This document shows positions 17,525-25,845 of a DNA stretch of 33,967 nt, in pieces. Origin of the DNA: a candidate division Zixibacteria bacterium SM1_73. Lineage in GTDB: Bacteria > Zixibacteria > MSB-5A5 > SM1-73. Location: NCBI GenBank assembly GCA_001304225.1, contig LJVD01000017.1, forward strand, positions 1 through 33,967, given 5' to 3'. The notes under the pieces were generated by a model. It saw nothing but the letters and a program-made list of their open reading frames with translations, was not told where the DNA came from and ran no database searches. The position numbers and the translations under genes are program-made. Each line of letters begins with the position of its first letter. Position 1 is the stretch's first letter.

Positions 17525-19882
17525 CTAAGTCACTCTCCTTTGTGCGAAAAGAAAGAAAAGGCAGATGAAGTTCAGGAGCAGTATCATGATAAGGGTAATT
17601 GGGATTCCCAGAAGGGGGATCAAGATGGCTGCAGCCAAAATTGAGCTTAAAGAAGATCCCAAAAGATCGATGGAATAACCGGTCCCGGCTTTCTTGGTGG
17701 TCTTTTTTTCCAAGAAAAGATGATTGGCTAATGTGAATTCCATTCCTCCAATTATCCCTGAAAGGGTTATAAACAAAAGTAGAAAGAATTCAACCACAAA
17801 CTCAGGCGGAGAGACTTTAGAGAAATAAAGAATCAGAGACAAAAGCAAAGATACCAAAATCACCTGAAAGAGCTGAATCCGAATCAAGTTTCCGAAATTG
17901 ATCCTTTTTTGACTTGCTCTTTTTTGGATCAGAAATGCTCCCAGAGCTAAGCCTAACATAAACAAAGTCAAGATCAATCCTATTTTTGAATAGATATAGC
18001 CATAGAAGATCTGAAAGGATAGAACTATGATTATCTCCAGAAATATGCTGGTAAAGCCGGCCATGAATATGGCAGACAGAGCTAAGCTGGATAGTCTCGA
18101 TCTACCAGCAGAACATAAAAGAAAGCCGAGGATAAAAATTATGGCCATTACCCCTACAAACCAGAAAGGTTTAATCTTAGACAAAAACAAAAAAACAGGT
18201 TTTTCTATGGATTGGAACTGTTTGCTCCACAGGATGGTATTGTAGAAGTACGAGATGGGTTTCAAATCGGAGTTTATGCGACTCTTGTCTGAGGTGATGG
18301 TTCGACTTGCTCCCTCGGCCTGAGTTCGGGGCCAAGTCTCGCCGTAAATAGAATTCCTGAGATAATCAATCCTTATTGGAGAAAGTCGATCCGGAAGAAA
18401 ATGTTCGTTTACGAACTTCGTAGAAATTCCTCTTCCCTTGATGCGCTTAACGAATTTTTGCCAACTATCGAAGAGTACATCCTGCTTTGGGGAGGCTAAA
18501 AAGATGTTATTGGACCCGGGGAGGACGACCACCTCTGGGAAGGTTAATCTCAAAGTCCGATACAAGGCAGAAAGATAAAGCCCAAGCTCTTCGCTGATAT
18601 AATTCTCTGCTGAAGTGACCGGGAAGGAAAAAATTCCCCCTTCGTTCAAAATTGATCTTATCATCTTAAAGAATTCAAAAGTGAAGAAACGACAAAGCTG
18701 GGCAGTATGGGGATCGGGAAGATTCACGATTATCACATCATAGGGCTTGGATTTTTCTTTCAATCTTTCTTTCACAAAAAGTCTTCCGTCTTTAAAATGG
18801 ATCCTGACCAAAGGATTTTCTAAGGACCTTACCTCCTCTTCAGGCAAATAGATTTTTCCCATGTTAACCAATCTGGGATCAAGCTCCACCAAGTCAATTC
18901 TCAGATTCTTATGTTTCAAAGCCTGGGTTACAGCTCCGCCCAGTCCACCCCCGATCAGAAGAAGTCTCTTGGGGTTAGGATGTTCTAAAAGGACGAAGTG
19001 CACCGCTTCCTCAGAAGAATATTCATCCGGATATGAAAAGAGCATAAGTCCATTCTCGTAGAAGGTGATCTGCTCATGCTTCTTTACCACGGCTACGTTT
19101 CCGTATTTTGTATCCTCGGAATGGATCAGAGGCAGGCCTTTCCATATCTTGCCTAAAGAAAAATGATCAAGTTTACTGTCCAATCCGACTCCCTTGAAGC
19201 CGATGATCACCAGAATTGCAAGAACCCAGACAGCAGCTTTTATGGCCTTTTTCAAACCTTTGCTTAAAAGGTAAGCAAAGGATAGAAGATTCAAAGAAAA
19301 CAGAATAACTGTGATTTGAAAATTCGAAAGATGGGGAATTAAAATAAAGGTGGTGAAAAATCCGCCTAAACCCGTTCCCAGAGATTCCCATAAATAAACT
19401 CGGTTAACCAAAAATACCAAGCTCTGGTCAAATTCCCAAGATTTTGAATTCAAAACGAAAGTTATTCCCAAAAGGAAACAGAAAAGAGACATCCCCAAAA
19501 AAGAGAATAAAAGCATAGGAAAAAATCCGACTATCTCAGCCGGAGCAGTTCCCAAAATCAGCTTAGAATGCCTTACCGCAATGACGGTTAAAAGAGCCAA
19601 AGCGGAGATCGAAAGATAGCAAAAGGAAAGACTCTTAGGATTTGATTTAGTAATTTTGTTTCCGCAAAAGGCTCCCACTCCTCCCCAGAAAAGCCACACA
19701 AAAAGCATCACTCCAAAGGATAATTCGTTACCATAAAAGGTAATCATCATCTCCCTGAACAGTACAATCTGAGAGGTCATGCAAGTGAAGCCCAAAATGA
19801 CGGCAGAAAGAAGGAAACGAAGTTTGTCAGCAGACATTTTCAAGTCAGGCTCTTCTTCGCTTCGGTTGCTGAGATTCTTCAT
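17525..19882 (-). CDS. membrane-embedded spermidine-synthase-like / fused MFS-type SAM-fold protein
   Basis: 785 aa; N-terminal and C-terminal multi-TM regions flanking a spermidine-synthase-like domain (RLLLIGGGLGGAVTQALKH..VELDP...YDVIIVNLPDPHTAQLCRFFTFEFF). Confidence 0.85.
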   Translation of the reverse strand: MKNLSNRSEEEPDLKMSADKLRFLLSAVILGFTCMTSQIVLFREMMITFYGNELSFGVMLFVWLFWGGVGAFCGNKITKSNPKSLSFCYLSISALALLTVIAVRHSKLILGTAPAEIVGFFPMLLFSFLGMSLFCFLLGITFVLNSKSWEFDQSLVFLVNRVYLWESLGTGLGGFFTTFILIPHLSNFQITVILFSLNLLSFAYLLSKGLKKAIKAAVWVLAILVIIGFKGVGLDSKLDHFSLGKIWKGLPLIHSEDTKYGNVAVVKKHEQITFYENGLMLFSYPDEYSSEEAVHFVLLEHPNPKRLLLIGGGLGGAVTQALKHKNLRIDLVELDPRLVNMGKIYLPEEEVRSLENPLVRIHFKDGRLFVKERLKEKSKPYDVIIVNLPDPHTAQLCRFFTFEFFKMIRSILNEGGIFSFPVTSAENYISEELGLYLSALYRTLRLTFPEVVVLPGSNNIFLASPKQDVLFDSWQKFVKRIKGRGISTKFVNEHFLPDRLSPIRIDYLRNSIYGETWPRTQAEGASRTITSDKSRINSDLKPISYFYNTILWSKQFQSIEKPVFLFLSKIKPFWFVGVMAIIFILGFLLCSAGRSRLSSLALSAIFMAGFTSIFLEIIIVLSFQIFYGYIYSKIGLILTLFMLGLALGAFLIQKRASQKRINFGNLIRIQLFQVILVSLLLSLILYFSKVSPPEFVVEFFLLLFITLSGIIGGMEFTLANHLFLEKKTTKKAGTGYSIDLLGSSLSSILAAAILIPLLGIPITLIMILLLNFICLFFLFAQRRVT

Positions 19883-19939
19883 AAGGAGTCCAATTCTAAA
19901 GAGTTTATGAGGTTTTCATTCTTTAACACCCCCCAGTCT

Positions 19940-20030
19940 CCCGCTTCATCCCGCCAAAGAGGGAAGAGGGAGAGGAAGAAACACAGCCAGCACCTAACTT
20001 AAGTTAGGTGCTGGATTATAAAACATGAGC
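19940..20030 (+). repeat. copy 1 of a palindrome-containing direct-repeat element
   Basis: AGAAACACAGCCAGCACCTAACTTAAGTTAGGTGCTGGATTATAAAACATGA with perfect 28-bp palindrome at 19987-20014; related copy at 25846-25960. Confidence 0.75.
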
Positions 20031-20056
20031 CCGCGTATTAGCCACAATTTTAAAGA

Positions 20057-20082
20057 AAATCCTCAAACTAAAAAGAGGATTT
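20057..20082 (-). terminator. hairpin/terminator-like structure downstream of the radical SAM gene
   Basis: AAATCCTC / GAGGATTT stem; minus strand continues TCTTTAAAATT. A second hairpin TGCCCAGT/ACTGGGCA lies at 20124-20154. Confidence 0.5.
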
Positions 20083-20195
20083 CTCTCTTCTATTTTCATG
20101 TAAGCATGCATGGGATAAACTTATGCCCAGTCCTTACATTGGCAGAACTGGGCAACTTTGAATCACAGATTATCAACTAAAAACCGTGAACTGAT

Positions 20196-21347
20196 TTAGC
20201 TCCAAACTCCAGGTATGGGATTTTGACAGAATTTACACTTTCCATTTTTCAAATTCATCTGGGTGATGGTGTATCCAATCCTTCCCACCACAATCTGTCT
20301 GCATTCAGGGCAGTAAGTGTGCTCCCCTAAGTGTCCTGGGACATTTCCCACATAAACGAAATTCATTCCCTCCTCCAAGGCGATCTCCCTGGCTCTTTCC
20401 AGGCTGGAGACCGGAGTGGGAGGTAGATTTTTCAAAAGATACATGGGATGGAAGCGGGTGAAATGAAGCGGCACATCCTTACCCAAATCCCCTACCATCC
20501 ATTTACACATCTCTCTTATATTCTTCATATCGTCATTTAAGGTGGGAACCACCAAGTAAACTAACTCATACCATATTCCGGATTTGCTTAAATCCAACAG
20601 AGCATCCATAACCGGCTTGAGTTTCGCATGACAGATATCCTCATAGAATTTTTCAGTAAAAGCCTTGAAATCGACCTTGATGGCATCCACCTCTCTTATC
20701 AGCTCCATCCATGGATCGTGATTGATATATCCTGCGGTGATGACCACGCTTTTGATTCCCTTTTTTCGCCCCGCTATTGCTGTATCTAACATATACTCAT
20801 AAAACACGATTGGCTCAGAGTAGGTATAGGCAATGGATTTGCTTCCGCTTTGCTGGGCGTAGGCTGCCACCTCCTCGGGTGGCAGATATATGTTCCTCAC
20901 CTGCTCAGGTCTAACCTGTGAGATCTCCCAGTTCTGACAGAATTTGCAATTCATATTGCAGCCGGCAGTGGCAATGGAAAAGGCTTTGGTCCCCGGCAGA
21001 AAATGAAAGAGGGGTTTCTTTTCGATGGGATCAACGTTGGCCGAACAGGCGTATGAATGAACCAAGGTGTAATAAACTCCTTCTTGATTTTCGCGGCATC
21101 CGCAGTATCCCCTTTCTCTGTCTCCCACCTTGCATTTTCTGGGACAAAGCTCGCATTCGATCTCTTTATGCTCAAGCTTTTTATAATACTTTGCCTCCAC
21201 CCAGGAAAGACCAGCAGGAGAAGGTAAAGGAGATGCGTCTGCATTTGGACCAAGTAAGGACTCACCTGGTAAAACATTGGGGAGTAATATCCCGCCGGTT
21301 GCGGCCAAAGAACACTTTATAAAGCTTCTTCGATTTAATTCCACCAT
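20196..21347 (-). CDS. amrS: AmmeMemoRadiSam-system-type radical SAM enzyme (AmrS-like) with N-terminal Tat-type leader
   Basis: 383 aa; NRRSFIKCSLAATGGILLPNVLP leader; CELCPRKCKVGDRERGYCGCREN; radical SAM CNMNCKFCQNWEISQ (CxxxCxxC); C-terminal CPEC...CKFC ribbon ending GVWS. Confidence 0.85.
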   Translation of the reverse strand: MVELNRRSFIKCSLAATGGILLPNVLPGESLLGPNADASPLPSPAGLSWVEAKYYKKLEHKEIECELCPRKCKVGDRERGYCGCRENQEGVYYTLVHSYACSANVDPIEKKPLFHFLPGTKAFSIATAGCNMNCKFCQNWEISQVRPEQVRNIYLPPEEVAAYAQQSGSKSIAYTYSEPIVFYEYMLDTAIAGRKKGIKSVVITAGYINHDPWMELIREVDAIKVDFKAFTEKFYEDICHAKLKPVMDALLDLSKSGIWYELVYLVVPTLNDDMKNIREMCKWMVGDLGKDVPLHFTRFHPMYLLKNLPPTPVSSLERAREIALEEGMNFVYVGNVPGHLGEHTYCPECRQIVVGRIGYTITQMNLKNGKCKFCQNPIPGVWS

Positions 21348-21405
21348 CTTCTTAATCCCTTAATCTGTTGGGAATCCAATCTAAACACACTAAATCTTTT
21401 TACAT

Positions 21406-21462
21406 TGTTATTGCGTGGCAATCTCTTTCTGTATTAGATTGCTTCGCTACGCTCGCAATGAC
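21406..21462. repeat. dispersed palindromic repeat of the TGTCATTGCGAGCGNAGCGAAGCAATCT type
   Basis: TGTTATTGCGTGGCAATCT...AGATTGCTTCGCTACGCTCGCAATGACA, arms mutually complementary apart from an 11-nt indel. Confidence 0.7.
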
Positions 21463-21504
21463 AGTTCGTCTAATGCGTTTATATTAACTTGTAAATCTCA
21501 GCTC

Positions 21505-22428
21505 TCACAACACTATCTCAATCAGATCGATCTGTTCTAATTTTGCCTTCCCCAGATTATGTTTTTCATCAGCCGAAGTGAAAATATGTTTCGGTTTTCT
21601 GCCTGCTTTCTCTAAGTCAGGCAGGTTATGCTCAGCTCGGATCTTATCTATTATCTGATAACCCACAAAATCGACTGCCACCGGATCGTCACTTATTATT
21701 ATTCCACCGAAATATTCCGCCCATTGAGGATGATAGGAAGGTCCTCCATTATACTGAACCCTCAAGGCATCACAGATCACCAACTTCTGCTGATTTCTTA
21801 TCTGAGGTAATGTGTTCAAGTCGGCAATAAAAGGATCGCAGCCATAATCGTGATATTTATTAGGGTTGTGTATTGCTCCGAAGAAATTCTTTAAGGAACA
21901 TGTTACTCCAGAGAGGTTGTGATCCTTTAAGACTGGAAGATTTAACTGGACATCAGTATACTCGTCCACCACCCGGCTCAAAAGGCTTCCAATGTTCATG
22001 TGATTGATTAAATTACGGGAATACCCCACGCCCTTGCTATCAGTGCCAAAACAGCGAAACTCACCTCCATTAAAATTCAATGGAAATCCCACCTCTTTCA
22101 ACTCCCTTTCCGACCGGTCCCAGATGACGAGATTCTTCCCCTTGATCCCGCTATCTCTTAACAAATCAGCACAGATCAAAGCCACCTGGGGATGAGTGGA
22201 TGCCATCTTACCGGCCAGACAATTCACCTTCATTCCCACCTGGTCTTGGGGTGAGAAAAAATGTCGGATGGCATCTTCGGCTCTTGATTCGGAGGTTAAT
22301 TTACAAAGTCCGCTTCTCACCATATCAGACAAAAGAGTTCGGTGTACTTTTCCCGATGGACTTATCACATTCGGGCTTTTGACAATTACTACTTTCGATC
22401 TTTTTCGGATTTTTCCTACGGGTGGCAT
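21505..22428 (-). CDS. DUF362 domain-containing protein
   Basis: 307 aa; VGMKVNCLAGKMASTHPQVALICADLL, NLPVLKDHNLSGVTCSLKNFFGAIHNPNKYH, DPVAVDFVGYQII are DUF362-like. Confidence 0.85.
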   Translation of the reverse strand: MPPVGKIRKRSKVVIVKSPNVISPSGKVHRTLLSDMVRSGLCKLTSESRAEDAIRHFFSPQDQVGMKVNCLAGKMASTHPQVALICADLLRDSGIKGKNLVIWDRSERELKEVGFPLNFNGGEFRCFGTDSKGVGYSRNLINHMNIGSLLSRVVDEYTDVQLNLPVLKDHNLSGVTCSLKNFFGAIHNPNKYHDYGCDPFIADLNTLPQIRNQQKLVICDALRVQYNGGPSYHPQWAEYFGGIIISDDPVAVDFVGYQIIDKIRAEHNLPDLEKAGRKPKHIFTSADEKHNLGKAKLEQIDLIEIVL

Positions 22429-22591
22429 AATTTACTTCTTTATCCTTTAAAAAGACCTTCAAATGGAACTTACTCAGTCTTTTATACGAAATACGGTTTT
22501 TGAACTTTAACTATTGGGTAGTGGTTCGACAAGTCCTGAACCATATGGTTCAAGGCAAGCTCACCATCCTGCATTTGTTGAATGGCTCATT

Positions 22592-23791
22592 TCACTTTGA
22601 GTCTTGGGGGCGCAGTTTAGAGGAATAGATTCTTCTATCTTCTTTGGTTATCAAATATCTTTGAATTTCTTCGATTGTTTTTCGATCCCAGTCCTGAGAT
22701 TTCAGTTTTCGCAAGAGAGCATAACGATCTAATTCGGAGACTTCATTCCATCGCCCAACTCTTCTAATCAGATCCTCCAATTTTGCTCTTACTTCCTGAC
22801 TCTTATTGGGAACATCTTCTCTCTGTTCGATTTTTATCTTCAATTTGTGGTCACTGCCTCTGATTGTTTGCAGATTCTCCTTAAGAGCGAGAGAAAATAT
22901 GGCTTCTTTGATCTTTTCTAAATTTGTTTCCGCTTCTCTTTTTCTTTCCGACAATTCGACATATTTGTTCGCCAGTTGGACCCCATCTTCAGCCAAAAAC
23001 TCATCTTTCGGCAAATCTTCTACTTTTCTGAGATGTTTGAAATTAGGGCACAGTTCGCCGAATTCACACCAATCACATAAGACCGATTCCTTGGCAGGGA
23101 AATCATCCTTGTTTTTTGCCCTCTCAATTTCATTTATCAACTCTATTGTTTTTTCTTTAAGCTGTTCCAATTGTTCTTTGGAACGAGAAGATCTTAACTC
23201 TTTGTCAAAAACCAAAAAGTGCCAGACTAACTCCACTTCTTTTACATCTTTCCATCTATCCTGTAATCCCAGTTGATACAAGGCCAATTGTCTATCTTTA
23301 TCCAAGGTGGCTTGATCTGGAAGATGACCTGAGGTCTTGTAATCATGGATTTCGTAAACCCCATCCTCTCTCTGGACCACCCTATCTATCACTCCTTGAA
23401 TTCTGTAGCCATCCAAATTTATGAAGATTCTCTCTTCCAAACCCAAAATCCGTCCCTGATCGAAAGGATGGTAGCGGTGGTAATAGTCGGTAATACACTT
23501 GACACCTAAGTCTCTGTAGTGCTCGGGTCGGTACTCCTTCTTCACCACCATTATGGAATCCAACCAGTTCTTTTCCCAGATAGAGCTATAATACTCCAGA
23601 AGCTCGATTAGACTATCCTCCTTGGTGAACTTTAAATCCCGATAAAGCTTTTCCAAAGTCTCGTGGACTCTTGATCCCAAAAAGGTCTCAATGCTCTGAA
23701 CCAACTTTTCTTTTCTTTCGACATATAAGTATTTAAACCGTAGGGGACAGTTTTGATAGGTTTCTAATCTGGAATGGGAATAGATAGGCAT
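22592..23791 (-). CDS. RecB-like PD-(D/E)XK nuclease family protein with probable 4Fe-4S cluster
   Basis: 399 aa; SHSRLETYQNCPLRFKYLYVER, GVIDRVV...YEIHDYKTSG (nuclease core), CDWCEFGELCP (C-terminal cysteines as in AddB/Cas4-type proteins). Confidence 0.88.
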   Translation of the reverse strand: MPIYSHSRLETYQNCPLRFKYLYVERKEKLVQSIETFLGSRVHETLEKLYRDLKFTKEDSLIELLEYYSSIWEKNWLDSIMVVKKEYRPEHYRDLGVKCITDYYHRYHPFDQGRILGLEERIFINLDGYRIQGVIDRVVQREDGVYEIHDYKTSGHLPDQATLDKDRQLALYQLGLQDRWKDVKEVELVWHFLVFDKELRSSRSKEQLEQLKEKTIELINEIERAKNKDDFPAKESVLCDWCEFGELCPNFKHLRKVEDLPKDEFLAEDGVQLANKYVELSERKREAETNLEKIKEAIFSLALKENLQTIRGSDHKLKIKIEQREDVPNKSQEVRAKLEDLIRRVGRWNEVSELDRYALLRKLKSQDWDRKTIEEIQRYLITKEDRRIYSSKLRPQDSK

Positions 23792-23814
23792 GAGATCACC
23801 TCACTTCTTCATTT

Positions 23815-23925
23815 TTTCCTTCCTCTCCCCACTGGGGAGAGGATTGAGGTGAGGGGCGACATTCCTCCTTAGTATTGGCTTTTCCCCCTCACCCTATCCC
23901 TCTCCCCAAAGAGAAGAGGGAGCTT
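23815..23925. repeat. two adjacent palindromic repeats of the CCCTCACCC/CTCTCCCC family
   Basis: TCCTCTCCCCACTGGGGAGAGGA and CCCCCTCACCCTATCCCTCTCCCCAAAGAGAAGAGGG. Confidence 0.6.
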
Positions 23926-24009
23926 CATTTTCTCTTTGTCCGCCACAGAAGCCCTCGTCCGTAATGTTAAGGAAGATAGAGGACCAGATGTCCCCCACCA
24001 ACAGAGAAA

Positions 24010-24058
24010 CCTTGAATTTTGAATTTTGAATCTTAGACTTTAAACTTTAAACCTTCTT
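24010..24058. repeat. heptanucleotide tandem array (7 degenerate units) across the mtnA stop codon
   Basis: CCTTGAA TTTTGAA TTTTGAA TCTTAGA CTTTAAA CTTTAAA CCTTCTT. Confidence 0.75.
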
Positions 24059-25061
24059 TGATTCCTTCTTCGGTAATATAAGCGGTGATCAGTTCAGCCG
24101 GGGTGACATCAAAGGCTGGAGACCAGACTTTCGTGCCTGAAGGTGCGATTCTCTTTCCAAACCAATTGGTTACCTCATCTTTTGATCTTTCCTCTATCTT
24201 TATTTTCTCACCACTCTCAATGGCTGGATCAAAGCTGGAGGTGGGAGCCGCCACGTAAAAAGGAGTATCATGCGCTTTAGCTAAAACTGCTAAGTTGTAG
24301 GTCCCAATCTTGTTGGCCACATCGCCATTTTTCGCCACCCGGTCGGCTCCAACGATCACACAATCTATCTTTTTCGTCCTCATCAAGAATGCCGCAGTAT
24401 TATCGCAGATCAGTGTAACATCCACCCCTTCCTGCTGAAGTTCCCATACAGTCAATCTTGCCCCTTGAAGAACCGGCCTGGTCTCGTCCGCAAAAACCTT
24501 GATCCTTTTGCCTTGGTTTTGTGCAGTATAAATTATCCCCAGAGCCGTGCCTATTCCTCCAGTGGCTAATGCTCCCGCATTGCAGTGAGTTAACACCGTA
24601 TCCCCTTCCTTAAGCAAGCTTGCTCCGTGCTCACCAATCCTCTGGCACATCAACTTATCCTCTTCATGAATCGAAATAGATTCTTTCAGAAGAAGCTCGT
24701 TAAGGTCTTTAAAACTCTTTTCTTTGTTGACTTCTACCACGTTTTTCATCCTGTCCAAGGCCCAAAAAAGATTGACCGCAGTAGGACGAGTGTTTCCCAA
24801 TATGGAAACCACTTCATTCAATCTGATTTGGTATTCTTCCCAACTCTTATAATTTCGATTTTGCATTCCCACTACCACCCCGAATGCTGCTGCAATTCCA
24901 ATAGCGGGTGCTCCTCTGATGTTCAAATCCTTAATGGCTTCTGCTACCTGTTCGACACTTTTGCAATCCAAATACTCAACCCGGAGAGGCAATTTAGTCT
25001 GATCCAAAATCCTAAGTTCGCCATCTGTCCATTCCAAAGTTTTGAAATTCATCTCTTTCAT
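24033..25061 (-). CDS. mtnA: S-methyl-5-thioribose-1-phosphate isomerase
   Basis: 342 aa; NIRGAPAIGIAAAFGV, LTHCNAGALATGGIGTALG, VFADETRPVLQGARLT, CVIVGADRVAKNGDVANKIGTYNLAVLAKAHDTPFYVAAPTSSFD. Confidence 0.96.
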   Translation of the reverse strand: MKEMNFKTLEWTDGELRILDQTKLPLRVEYLDCKSVEQVAEAIKDLNIRGAPAIGIAAAFGVVVGMQNRNYKSWEEYQIRLNEVVSILGNTRPTAVNLFWALDRMKNVVEVNKEKSFKDLNELLLKESISIHEEDKLMCQRIGEHGASLLKEGDTVLTHCNAGALATGGIGTALGIIYTAQNQGKRIKVFADETRPVLQGARLTVWELQQEGVDVTLICDNTAAFLMRTKKIDCVIVGADRVAKNGDVANKIGTYNLAVLAKAHDTPFYVAAPTSSFDPAIESGEKIKIEERSKDEVTNWFGKRIAPSGTKVWSPAFDVTPAELITAYITEEGIKEGLKFKV

Positions 25062-25106
25062 AAATCAAACCTTATGTGGAATAGAAAACAACCAGGCCCT
25101 TGCTCT

Positions 25107-25155
25107 CTATATGGACACTGGCAACTGAAGATTGACCACTGGATACTGCCTGCTG
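25107..25155. repeat. heptanucleotide tandem array (7 degenerate units) between mtnA and yjbQ
   Basis: CTATATG GACACTG GCAACTG AAGATTG ACCACTG GATACTG CCTGCTG; every unit ends TG, mostly ACTG. Confidence 0.7.
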
Positions 25156-25171
25156 GTACTTTAATTGAACC

Positions 25172-25591
25172 CTATTCTCCAATCAGCTGCACCACGATTT
25201 CCCTTTGTCTTCGCCGATTGTCGAAGTCGATCAGGATGATCTGCTGCCAGGTGCCCAGTATCATCTCCCCATCCACAAAGGGAACGGTAAAAAAGGATTT
25301 CAACAAAGCGGCCCGCACATGTGCATATCCGTTTCCGTCTCCCCAGGTTAAGTTATGTTTGTACTCAGCGGTCTTGGGAACCAACTTCTCAAAAGTTGCA
25401 GGAAGATCTTGAAGTAAACCTGGTTCGTACTCGGTGGTGGTTATCCCGGCAGTTGATCCTGGCACAAACACGTTCAGAATACCATTCTTCAGTTGCGTCT
25501 CTTTTAAGGCTTTCCCCACCTGTTGGGTTATGTCCAAAATATCTGTGTCACCCTTGGTCTTTATGCCGAATGATTTGGTTATGATCGTCAT
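25172..25591 (-). CDS. YjbQ / UPF0047 family protein (secondary thiamine-phosphate synthase)
   Basis: 139 aa; VFVPGSTAGITTTEYEPGLLQDL, NLTWGDGNGYAHVRAALL, LGTWQQIILIDFDNRRRQREIVVQLIGE. Confidence 0.95.
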   Translation of the reverse strand: MTIITKSFGIKTKGDTDILDITQQVGKALKETQLKNGILNVFVPGSTAGITTTEYEPGLLQDLPATFEKLVPKTAEYKHNLTWGDGNGYAHVRAALLKSFFTVPFVDGEMILGTWQQIILIDFDNRRRQREIVVQLIGE

Positions 25592-25845
25592 AAAAAACCC
25601 TTATGGTTCATCGTTGGTTGAGAAAATCTCAATTTTTTGAATAACTAATCGATGGCCAAGAAAAAGTCAAGTAAAATTCATGTGCTGTAAATTAACCTCA
25701 AATGGGTTTTGATTCTATTACAAACTAGGGTTATTCTCTGATTCAGTTACTCGAGTTTTTCGTAAGAACCAGAATTTCTCCGCCGAGTGCGGATTTGCCT
25801 CTGGCAGAAACGAGTTTAGGAGGTTACCAGTTTGAGCGATCTCTC

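Noticed and set aside
22592-23791. Cas4 of a CRISPR system
   Set aside because: Longer than Cas4, no CRISPR array or cas1/cas2 in the window; RecB-like orphan nuclease is the safer call.
24010-25155. Heptamer arrays as CRISPR or phage att sites
   Set aside because: 7-nt degenerate units without spacers; the two arrays have different consensus and so are not matching att repeats.
24627-25412. Plus-strand 261-aa ORF opposite mtnA and yjbQ
   Set aside because: Covers two clearly conserved genes in antisense; composition looks like a shadow ORF.
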